Shown: positions 10,727 to 20,342 of the stretch, piece by piece
Layout: every line of letters begins with the position of its first letter
Numbering within the stretch: the stretch's first letter is position 1
Source: Conidiobolus incongruus B7586
Lineage: Eukaryota; Entomophthoromycota; Entomophthoromycetes; Entomophthorales; Conidiobolaceae
DNA: 26,626 nt
Assembly: GCA_000697335.1 (NCBI GenBank)
Contig: JNEM01013140.1
Span: 1-26,626, forward strand
Direction of reading: 5' to 3'
Position numbers and translations under genes: made by a program
Notes under the pieces: model-generated
Database searches by the model: none
The model's input: the letters and a program-made list of their open reading frames with translations, nothing else
Told to the model about the DNA's origin: nothing

Positions 10727-10975
10727 TGATTGGTTATTAGTTTTTGAAATGGTTTTATGTAACTAAATTTAATAAAATTGTTAGTAATAAATGTAAATAT
10801 TTTATATAAGTGATCACAAAATGTACAATTGAAATGGACTTAACACATAAAGATGACAATAATTCCCCTTATATATTTTTGACCAAAATGATTAAACCCA
10901 TTCTAAAACCTCATGAATTCTGATATACATTCCATTTATTTCAATAACAGTACAATCTTTCCATAAATTTATGCC
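10727..10975 (-). promoter_or_regulatory. Promoter region of gene 1 with TATA box
   Basis: TATATAAGG on the minus strand (10867-10875) lies about 140 bp before the ATG. A second TATATAA-like sequence lies nearer (about 10800-10810). The far box is the one conserved in the psi1 promoter, which favours it as the real element. No upstream activator site is recognised. Confidence 0.5.
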
Positions 10976-13636
10976 CATTAAACTTTTTGAATTCTGTATA
11001 GTTATATTAGATACTGAAACTAAAATTGATAAATTGGTGCCATCAAACCAGTTGGTTGGATAGAGTTATGTAAGTTGGAAATGTATATTTCTATATTGGT
11101 AAAACTTTTGAATATATTTATTTCTGAATAATTGGATTTCTATAAAGGTAAGAGTTTATCTTGAAGCATTTCGAGAGGTTTATAAATTTTCAAATTAATT
11201 GAATAAACAGTAATGCTATGAAAAAATGTTATTTGATATGATTTGATATTGTATTCCAATACTGAGATCCAAGTTAATCACTATATATTATAAGAAAATG
11301 GAAGTCCTTGAAAAGTATTAATATATATCAACCATCATAATATTCTTTTCATATTACTACTATATTAAATCCCAATCAATATACAATCAATGATGCATCT
11401 TAAAGGTTAAATATTTCCAACTTAAATTCAGTCGATTCAATTAATTCACATAATAATTAATTTTAACTACACATTACTACAACCTAAACCATTTTCAATT
11501 TTATGCAGCAATAAAATTTGAAATATTGGTGGAATTGTGTTGGATAAGTATTTTATATATTTGGAAATGTTACATTCTGAATTATGGATTTATATCCTGA
11601 ATGCTTTCAATGATATAGATCACGATATTGTTAATCAAGATCTATAGGAGATATTTCAAAATTTTAAGTCTTTACCAGATATTTAACAAAATATTTTCAA
11701 ACATGACTATAAATATAATATCTTTTTATTTTCAAACTATGATAAATCAATCTAAATCTAATATCCATAATGAGTTAATAAAATATATTTACATAATACC
11801 TTGCAAATAAACAGTTATTATCTATCATGTTTTAAAAATTTCAATTTTATTATCAAATATAAAATCTAAGGAAATGTGAAATTAATAGTCATTGTTCACC
11901 AACAACTAAATTAATTGAAAAATGATTGCAAAACCAGTTATCATAATATTATATTATTCATTTCAATAACTCTGATATCAAAACTAATTTACAATAATAT
12001 AAATTAAATATTATTAGATAATCTAGATGTTGAATAATTTGAAATTTATATTTATCTTGAATAAATAAATTAACAAAAATTTCAATACAATTATAAATGG
12101 AACGAATAATCTAAAAACTTATGATTTCATTATCAATGACCAATACGGCACTTGCCAAATTTGGAATACCTAAAACTGAAACATTCATTAGCCTGATTTG
12201 GAACTAATTACAGCATCATATATTATCATTTATTTGTTATTAGCATGATTATTATATTCCGCGATATTCCATAATTATGAATATTAGAATCTTGATAATG
12301 TATGAATATTATACTTCAGTATAGTTTATTAATGATTAAACTAGGAATAAATATTTTATTGATTTATTTGTAGTGGTTGAGCATAAGTTTATTGAAATAT
12401 ATTGATCAATATACTGGTACTTTGAATTGTTGTCATCCTTAATAGAAATCAGTTTTTTGAGTGCTGTATATTTACTGTTTAATATATTTAATTAAATCAT
12501 ATCAAATATAAAACAGGTATATAGATTATATTTCATTATATATCTTTTAATATTTTCAAAGAATAATAAATTATTTATTAAAATTAAAAATACCAAATAT
12601 AATAATTTTGCAATCTTTAATAAATTTGATATTTTTCAAAATATTGAAAATATCCTTTTTAATTAAAATATTTTCTATTGATTTTTATATTATTTAAATA
12701 TTTATAAGATATCTATATCCATAATATATTAATCCCAATGGTGTTAACCCTATATATAATTTCCAATAAATATACTTTTCAATATTTAATCAATCTATTC
12801 TTTGTATTTGGGCTGATATTTTTTGATTATAACCTCTGATTAAATAATTTGATTAAAATCTTGAAAAATTAAAATTATCATATTATATAATTTATATAAA
12901 GTTTTTTTATATTTATAAATATTGACTGAATCATAAATATTTGATTATTAGTGGAAATTTGGTTAAAAATTAACATATTAAAAAATTATAATATAAAATA
13001 ATAAAAATTTAATAGTCATTATAATAGTGATACATAGTATTTATGATACTTTTAAATTTATAATTGGGAATTTATATTTTACAGATTGCTTTAATAATTG
13101 AAATTTGGATAATATAATATATTTATCAACTGAATTTTATGATTCCAAATATTTACAAGCAAGTTCTAAATCTATGAAAATACTTCATAACTATGCTATT
13201 ATATAATTATCATTTGTAGTTCAACCAATCATTCCATAAATATTAAAAAGTTTCAAACTTTCAACCAATTAAATATATGAATTAATTACATTCAAATATT
13301 GATTCCAAATTTCAATATTTATAATTATTCTTTCTTTCACATTATGCAAATTATAATTGCTGTGAAAAATCATCACAAGAACAAAGAATCCTCACAATTC
13401 AAATGATTGGTATGCAATATATTAATTATAATTGCTGGCTGTGGAAAATATGGATGGCGCTGTGTTTCGCTTAAGTTTATAAGTTTATGGTATATGTAGC
13501 GATGAATTATGATTGAATAAATGTCATTTTTATTTTGTAAAGGTCAAAAGATAATTTACAATTTGATTGAATATTTTTGATAGTATTTGTTAATATTATT
13601 TCGATCATGATGACTAATAATTAAAAAAATATATTA
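10976..13636. other. Gene-free AT-rich stretch
   Basis: No coding region supported. An open frame of 60 codons at 11628-11810 has AT-driven composition and no recognisable motif. No transposon segment was recognised. A short patch around 13430-13520 (GGATGGCGCTGTGTTTCGC) is richer in G+C and lies just upstream of psi2, so it may be part of its old promoter. Confidence 0.5.
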
Positions 13637-14236
13637 ATGATTTGTCAATTTATCCACTCTCCTCAACCTCGTCCAAACCTCAAACTAATCTTCCTCTTTT
13701 CACAACCAATCAGTCTCAATATGTCTGAAATCAACTCAAAACTTCAAAACTCTTCAGATATCTCCTCTATGAATCGAAATTCTCGTGTGCAATATGCGTA
13801 CGAAGAGTTAAAGCAGAAAGAATCCTTTATTACATTATCAGAGGATCCAGACTGAGAATAAACTTTACGAATGGGATGTTTATTGCAAATGATTTACCAA
13901 TAAGGGTATTTCGTCGAGACGTGACCACAGTTCAAAATGTAAGAAACAATTGTCCAATATTGAGTTGGAATCGGTGACCTGTAATTCAAACGCTGTTCAC
14001 CTATCAAAACTCATTTGAGCATATCCATTAAATCTTTGACTTTGGATCCTAATAGTGACTGTAACACCACTTCAAACTATTCATTCATCTCCAGCCATTC
14101 ACTGATAATAAATCATCTACTATTCCATGATATGACATCTTAATTGAGACCTTCGCCACCTTTGAAATTACCCTCAGATAATTTAACTAATAAAATATCA
14201 ATACTCAAACAATATCATAGTATTAACGGTTCATAA
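13637..14236 (+). pseudogene. psi2: two-finger C2H2 zinc-finger pseudogene, relative of the gene at 18821-19510
   Basis: Pieces of the family appear in the correct order but in different frames. S-L-N-M-S-E-I stands where the N-terminal motif belongs (about 13711-13731). The start of finger 1 follows as F-S-C-A-I-C (13780-13797). After a frame change near 13800-13826 come L-L-H-Y-Q-R-I-Q-T and then the remains of finger 2, ending S-S-K-C-K-K. Finger 2 has lost both Cys ligands (W and Y in their places), and a TGA at 13890-13892 stands where gene 2 has Arg96. After another frame change before 14009, S-I-S-I-K-S-L-T-L-D-P corresponds to gene 2's S-I-A-S-L-L-S-D-P. L-R-P-S-P-P-L-K-L-P-S-D corresponds to its I-R-P-H-S-P-L-R-L-P-S-E. 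The last open part ends at TAA 14234-14236. These C-terminal matches tie it to gene 2. Clearly dead, and older or faster decayed than psi1. Its start is a guess: 13637 opens a frame, but the true start codon is not evident. Confidence 0.75.
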
Positions 14237-15287
14237 TAATTAGAAAGTGAAATATATCCAAAATATAATGAATAACAATAAACTAATAACATAATAAATA
14301 TTTTGATTTGTAATATCTAATTCAAATAAGCTCAATAGAATTTCAAAATAATATATTATTAAATGTTAACAATAAAGATGTATGATTTCAGTTTCAAAAT
14401 CATATTTTAATTCTAAATATAAATTGAAAAATTAAAATAATTATATTATATTTCAATCACTTTAAGATTTGTTAAACATTTTTTAACTCATTTTTACTTC
14501 CTTATAATTCTTTAATTATCTTAATTTTTTAAATCATCTTTCAAATTTCAACCAATGAATCAATTTCATTTATGTCTCAATTTTCTCAAAATAGTAATAA
14601 TAGGCCAATTATTCTTTAAATCATTCCCTTTTTGATCTTGTTGTAAGACAGAGTGGTAATAATAATTATCCAAATTTATTTTTGTAATATAAATTAGTAT
14701 TTGAGATTAATATTTGGGTTTATAAATTCAGAAGTATAATGTATTGTTTGAAAGTTTATATAAAAAATTCTTTCTAGCATAGCATTAAATGCTGAAAATA
14801 ACTTTTATAAGCCATTACAAAAGTGAATAAAATAAAGATTTTAAAATTTATATACTACGCGTGTCATTAACCAATTAATAAATATGGGCATTAGAGCGAA
14901 ATTGTTAGGAATATACACTGTGAAACACCTCAAAGTAACTGATTAAAAATTCCAAGGATTCAAGTATATTTCAGTATATACAGAGCAGTATGTTTAATTG
15001 AATAAGTTAAAGCAATTTTAACTCAAGATAATTTATTTATTTATTAAGAAATTGACCATTCAATGTAATATAAGTAAACTATATACCAACAAGTTTTGGG
15101 TAAAGGTCAAGAATTACTTGATCAGTATAAATTTTGATTAAACATATTGAAAAATAAATATATTAATAAATATTTTGAAAAATATTATTTTTTAATTTAT
15201 TACCCACGAATTTCATTCATATCCATATTTAATGACAAATTAATGAATATAATTATTTTTCAAGAATTTTAACTATATATATATATA

Positions 15288-15318
<31 letters not shown>

Positions 15319-16030
15319 ATACAGAATTGAAGAAAATACAAATTATCTTATTAATCCTTTACTTTGATTTGCAATAAAATTATTCATTTCATTGAGCATT
15401 AATAAAATCATGTTTTGCTTTTATAGCTATTAAAACATTATAACCAATCCATATTGTATTCAAATTCCCTATATCGTGTACTTTGAATTATATATAGTTG
15501 ATTTATAGAAAATATACGAATATACGAAAGGTCAATGATTATTTCCAATATTATAATTAGTTGGATATAAATGAAAATAATTCAATTTTTTTTCATTATG
15601 ATTGTTTATATTAATCAATGTATATTATCTTTTTAACCTCTTGAATTATTTTAATATTACTAACTTAATATAATTCTCATATTTTATATACATTGGAAAA
15701 ATGCTATAGTAATTTTAATTAAATTAATGTTTGCCAAATTGTAACAATTGCATTAACTAAAACCATTATAATGATATAGACTTTACATTAAATATTGTTA
15801 ATCAGTTTTACCGTTAAAAAAATTTCATTTTATAAGATATATTCTCTATTCAATTCAATTATTATCTGTATATTATATTTCACGAAATTGCCTATCATAA
15901 ATTAATTCTTTCATATCTCAATCAATTTTTCAATATTATATTCTGATAACTAAAATTATAACTTGATTATTTTATTCAAAATCTAAAATAATATTAATAT
16001 ACACCATTTCAAAAATCTATATAATAATAT
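14237..16030. other. Gene-free AT-rich stretch
   Basis: No coding region or transposon segment recognised on either strand. It contains a compound microsatellite at 15274-15320. Confidence 0.5.
15274..15320. repeat. Compound (AT)n-(ATT)n microsatellite
   Basis: About nine TA units pass directly into about nine TTA/ATT units, uninterrupted. Likely a length-variable tract. Confidence 0.9.
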
Positions 16031-16039
16031 ATTTATATA

Positions 16040-16530
16040 TTTTTTGAGAGTGAAGAATATAATATTTAAATTTAATAATAACTTTAAGAACAATTACTTA
16101 TATCTTTCAGCTATCAGTTTAATTATATTAATAAGTTATATTATAGTATATTACAGATTATTTATTTATATCACTTTTTTATTAAACGCAATAAATAATC
16201 TATTCATTTATTATATACATTATAAGACTTTTATTATTAATTTATATTTTAAAAATGATTTATTTACTTAAATAAGTTTCTCATAAGGAAATACAGATTT
16301 TATTAGACTAGTATTTTTGACTATTAATGATGTAATAGAATTTTTATTAAATTGAATTTGAAGAAATAGAAAATTTTCTAATTTCTGATATTTCAAATAT
16401 ATTATTAATTTTGAATAAACAAATATATATAAAATAAATAAAAGTTTAAATAGTTTTAAACTATATATATATATAATAAATTTTTTAATTAAAAAATTAA
16501 CTTTTTAAATTAATTCTATTTAAACTATAT
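16040..16530 (+). mobile_element. Ty3/Gypsy-like LTR retrotransposon fossil (reverse-transcriptase piece)
   Basis: A fragment of the pol region whose spacing and residues resemble the fingers and palm part of a Ty3/Gypsy reverse transcriptase, including a V-F-L-T-I-N-D segment where the family has its F-G-L-T-N-A region. It is broken and strongly AT-shifted, consistent with great age or RIP-like mutation. No LTRs or other parts of the element were recognised. The 75-codon open frame at 16044-16271 lies inside this fossil and is not a host gene. The match was made by eye and is tentative. Confidence 0.4.
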
Positions 16531-16589
16531 AATCATCATAAAAAGATTTTATATAAATATTTTATTATTGAATATATATATAATACTAT

Positions 16590-17045
16590 AATAAATTATA
16601 ATACTATATATTATTTTTTTTAAATTTTGAAGGAAAATAAATTAAATATAAATTAAATATTACTTTTTTAAACAAAATTATTTTTAATTAATATTATTAA
16701 TATAATTTAAAAAACATTATTTTATATAATAATACTAATAAAATATTTAAATTTAAAAATATAAGAAATTTTCTAATTAAAAATAACCAAAGTAAACTAC
16801 CATAACTAATATATTTTTTTAGATTATAATTTATATAGTTATAATTGTTTTAAGTAATTATTTAATTAATTTATAAAAAAGAAAATTTTTGCAACAAAAT
16901 TTAATTAATATATAAAATATCAAATTTCAGTCTTTATTAAATAAAACTATTTTTTGAATATTAGAAATTTACCAAAAATATAGCAAAAAGCTATTAATAA
17001 TAAAAAAACTATTAATTCTATATTATATGATTCATTTTATATATC
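16590..17045 (+). mobile_element. Mariner-type transposon relic, copy A (3' half)
   Basis: Fragments run in order through the catalytic half of a mariner transposase: F-K-F-x-x-K-I-N, then I-I-L-Y-N-N-T (equivalent to I-L-H-D-N-A), F-L-I-K-N-N, D-Y-N-L-Y-S-Y-N-C-F-K, and finally L-P-K-I near the C terminus. Mariner proteins of this type end in L-P-x-x-W-x-K-V-x-x-x-x-G-x-Y-F, and the DNA at about 16970-17010 fits a mutated form of that. Frames and stops show it is dead. It lies directly before copy B in the same orientation. Confidence 0.55.
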
Positions 17046-17179
17046 CTATATCAAAGTTTTTATTTATTTTTAATGACAAACAATTCCCATTATTTAAATT
17101 ACAAACTAATAATATTAAATCATTTAAATTAATAAATTTAATTTCTTTTATATAATCCTAAATTTAAAAAACAAAATAT

Positions 17180-17680
17180 AATATTAACTTAAGTTAAAAA
17201 ACCCTATTTATAAATCCAAATAAACAGATATTTTCTATATTAATCAATATTAATTAATATTATAAATTAAAATATATATGGTCATTAGCATAAATTTTAA
17301 AGAAAAATCCATCAATATCAAGTTGTATATTTTTTATATAATAATATATTTAATTAATTTTAATTGTAGATATTTATTATGCTCCATAACAATAACAAAA
17401 CATTTAACGCCTAACTTGTAAAAAATTCTGGATATATAAAAAATTAAAAAAAACTACCATATTGAGTATATTTATTATATTATAAATAATGTGATTATAA
17501 TTGCTTCAAGCAATTAAAAATATGCTTGTAAGAAAATTCCTGCAATAAACTAAATTAACTCGTGAAACATTAAATTTCAGTTATTAATAATAAGAATTGA
17601 TTTTTAGGTGTTAAAAATTTACCAAAAGTATGGTAAAGGGTTTTTGGTAATAAAGAGTATTAATTTTATTTATTTTTTTA
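17180..17680 (+). mobile_element. Mariner-type transposon relic, copy B (3' half, DD34D)
   Basis: A single frame can be followed from about 17379 to the C-terminal stop region near 17670. It has L-H-N-N with the catalytic Asp codon changed to AAC (17388-17390). The third catalytic Asp is intact 34 codons later (17493-17495, in C-D-Y-N-C-F-K-Q-L-K). The C terminus reads L-P-K-V-W, then R-V-F-G-N-K. Upstream, F-K-E-K-S-I-N-I-K-L-Y-I precedes it. Stops sit where Gln, Trp or Arg codons are expected. The spacing of 34 identifies mariner proper (DD34D), unlike the DD34E element at 1107-2662. It is dead: the second catalytic Asp is Asn and the frame is interrupted. The 5' half is missing or unrecognisable. 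Confidence 0.7.
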
Positions 17681-17689
17681 CATTTTATA

Positions 17690-18820
17690 TTAAAAATTAC
17701 ATTTAATTTTCATTTTAAACATTATAATTAAATAAATTCTGTAGTAACAGTTAACATTATTCTCAGTTATTAAGTTTTTAAAATTGTCATTTTATCATGA
17801 GAAAACCTGGAATTATTATTAAGAATTATAAAATTACAACATCAATTGTTAATATTTAGAACTTTATAATAACCAAAAAACTATACTTGGATACAATCGA
17901 ATTATGCAATAAGTTAAAATTTCATATCATTAAAAAATAACTTGTGAAAAAATTTTAATCATGCATTTCAAACTCCGAATAAAAACTGTTGCGTTAATAA
18001 AAAAATTTGATAAATACTGTTGACAAATATTAATAATCCATAGCAATTATACTTTTCAAAATATTAATTGCCCAAAAAGCAAATACATTGATTATTCTCA
18101 TTTAATAAGAAGTTTCCTCTAAGTTTACTGCTCTTGAATAATTTCAATCTGGAGAATTTTTGTCATTCATGGACATAATTGAAATCTTGAGGGATATTGA
18201 TGAGATGGTTGCAAAAATTATGAAAAAATTTGAGTGAATTAAAGTCTTTGAAGCTATTATTAAGTAATATTATGATTGATGTCTGGGAATTAATAAGTAT
18301 TACTTAATCTTATATTATATGATATTAATAAGATGTTAATTAGATATTTGCCAAAATTAAACTTATTTTTATAACTTTTTAATTATTTCATCAAATTAAT
18401 TTCTATTATTCTAATAAATACCTATCATAACTAGGTAAAATTATTAAATAATTTACACATATTTAACCAAAATGTATATTTGATGTTTTGTAATATTATC
18501 TTGATCAATTTAAGAAACCAATATTATGCACATATCAAATTATATTAAATTAGACTCATTTTTCGGATGCCATACCTTTAATTATAAAAAATTATAATTA
18601 ATAATTTTTAATAATTGATATTAGTCAATTAAAATTTAAATTTATATATTAAATAAATATTAAAAAAATAATCAAAAAAATTTTAATTATCAGTATCTGA
18701 AGTCTCCATTTTTGAGATAAAACATCATATTAACATAGAGAGCTACATTGGGTTTATACAATATATTATAATATGCAATATATACATTGAATTTTTATTT
18801 AATATTAATTTATAATATTT
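17690..18820. other. Gene-free AT-rich stretch between mariner relics and gene 2
   Basis: No gene is supported. Around 17950-18290 the DNA is a little less AT-rich and a short frame reads M-D-I-I-E-I-L-R-D-I-D-E-M (about 18170-18237), but it is too short and isolated to call. It also contains the 3' flank of gene 2. Confidence 0.45.
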
Positions 18821-19510
18821 TTAATATTGATAATCAGTTGTAGAATTCACTTTAAATATGAAATTTAAATTGTTTCGAGACTCTGATGGTAGTCTTAAAG
18901 GTGAATGAGGTCTTATATAGCCTTCGGCAGGAGCAAACAAGCGAGGATGATCTGATATATCACTCTTGTGGTCTTTTGGAGAAGTCAAAGGCGATTTGGC
19001 ATTTTGATCAAATTGTTCCATGGGGTCTGATAAAAGTGAGGCAATTGAGGTTTTTGAATGGAAACGATTAGGGGAAGAGGGAGTAGGAGAACGTGAAGAA
19101 TTAGAATTGCATTTGGGACTGCTGATAAAGGTGCTCAACTTTGATTCAGAGTCTATACTCATTTTCTTCTTCTGACACTTCAAGCTCTCTTTGTGGCGTG
19201 TTAATATATCCTTTCTACTGAAGCGTTTGTTACAAATATTGCAAGCATAAGGCTTGACTCCACTATGTATCCTCTGATGTCTTAGTAGAGAATTCTTGCG
19301 ATTAAAGCTCCTCAAACAAGTACTGCACTGAAAAGGTCGCGCGCCCGATGATGTGTGCAGGCCATCAATTGGAGCAAGCGTTATTTCCGAGAAGTTAGGG
19401 TTAGGTAAATTACTAATTGGAGGTAATCTGATATTTGTTGAAACATTCTCCGTAAACATAGATGAGATATGAGATGGGAATGTTGGTTGAATTCTGTTTC
19501 CAGTCATCAT
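18821..19510 (-). CDS. Gene 2: two-finger C2H2/C2HC zinc-finger protein, probable transcription factor
   Basis: A complete single-exon gene of 229 residues, starting at a double ATG with an in-frame TAA two codons upstream. Residues 35-48 hold L-P-N-P-N-F-S-E-I-T-L-A-P-I, the family's N-terminal motif. Finger 1 is C62-x2-C65-x12-H78-x3-H82. After S-G-V-K-P-Y, finger 2 is C90-x2-C93-x12-H106-x5-C112, a C2HC finger with R-K-D-I-L-T-R-H as its helix. A basic K-C-Q-K-K-K follows. The tail is rich in Ser and Pro, with S-I-A-S-L-L at 155-160 and R-P-H-S-P-L-R-L-P-S at 180-189; both tail motifs recur in psi2. DNA binding in the nucleus is inferred from the fingers, and no target is known. Composition is clearly less AT-rich than the flanks and all ligands are kept, so it is likely functional. 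It is 67 residues longer than gene 1, mainly at the N terminus and tail. Confidence 0.9.
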   Translation of the reverse strand: MMTGNRIQPTFPSHISSMFTENVSTNIRLPPISNLPNPNFSEITLAPIDGLHTSSGARPFQCSTCLRSFNRKNSLLRHQRIHSGVKPYACNICNKRFSRKDILTRHKESLKCQKKKMSIDSESKLSTFISSPKCNSNSSRSPTPSSPNRFHSKTSIASLLSDPMEQFDQNAKSPLTSPKDHKSDISDHPRLFAPAEGYIRPHSPLRLPSESRNNLNFIFKVNSTTDYQY

Positions 19511-19740
19511 CTTTTATAAACTATGAACAAGTATACAATTAATATCAATTATACACCGAAATTTAAATTACGTGTAAAAAAATTTTTCATCTCTAAAATT
19601 TTTGTGACTCTAGTCCGGTATTTATACCCACCAAAGTAGCCACTTCCCAATCAATCAACCATATGTGCCCCATTTATAACCTACATTACAATATTCAATT
19701 TCATTTTCCTTTGCTTGGTTGCATATTAATACCCACCATT
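19511..19740 (-). promoter_or_regulatory. Promoter region of gene 2: TATA box and repeated decamer
   Basis: On the minus strand TATAAATA (19619-19626) stands about 110 bp before the ATG. A decamer TGGTGGGTAT (plus-strand ATACCCACCA) overlaps its upstream edge at 19624-19633 and is repeated exactly at 19729-19738. Such a GC-containing word repeated within 105 bp is unlikely in this composition, so it may be an activator or repressor site. The regulator is unknown. Confidence 0.5.
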
Positions 19741-20295
19741 ATTCAAATCAATGAAATATAACTAATAAACCACAATTTTTATAAAATTATTTGTTTTAAT
19801 TATCCAATTTGTAAAAAACGAGTTTAAGCATAAAAAAATTGAGAAGTTTCTTGGATAAATAAATAAATAAAACAAATTTATTGAATATTAAATATTAAAT
19901 GGAATGCAAAATTTAATCAATTAATTGTTATAAATTCATGAAATTTGAATAGATAATAGAAAAAAAATACTGAGCATATTACAATATAAATATGATAGAA
20001 ATTATAAAATTTATTATTAAATGTAACAATATTACATATTTTAGGTAATTATTACCTATAATGGTATGAGCGTATAATATTTCTGATTACATTCAAATTA
20101 ATCGGAATCTAATTGGCAAAATAACATACACACCTCAATTATGGTTAATAATAATCAATATAAAAATTGATAAAAATATTCAGTGGTGTGATAAATCATT
20201 TTTTACTCGATTCTTTGTTTAAATATACCGTACGATATAGATACCATGTTAACTATTTTACATTTAAATTGATCCAAATCAAAAGTTATAATACG

Positions 20296-20342
<47 letters not shown>

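Noticed and set aside
11628-11810. 60-codon open frame (+)
   Set aside because: Low-complexity I/K/N/Y-rich product as expected from A/T-rich DNA, with no family signature.
13637-13855. 72-codon open frame (+) as an independent small gene
   Set aside because: Its downstream half overlaps the remains of zinc finger 1 in another frame, so it is part of psi2 and not a gene of its own.
16044-16271. 75-codon hydrophobic-looking open frame (+), which could be taken for a membrane protein
   Set aside because: The hydrophobic look is the result of A/T-rich codons. Its residue pattern fits a reverse-transcriptase fossil better.
18886-19071. 61-codon open frame (+)
   Set aside because: Antisense shadow of gene 2, whose fingers and start are clear on the minus strand.
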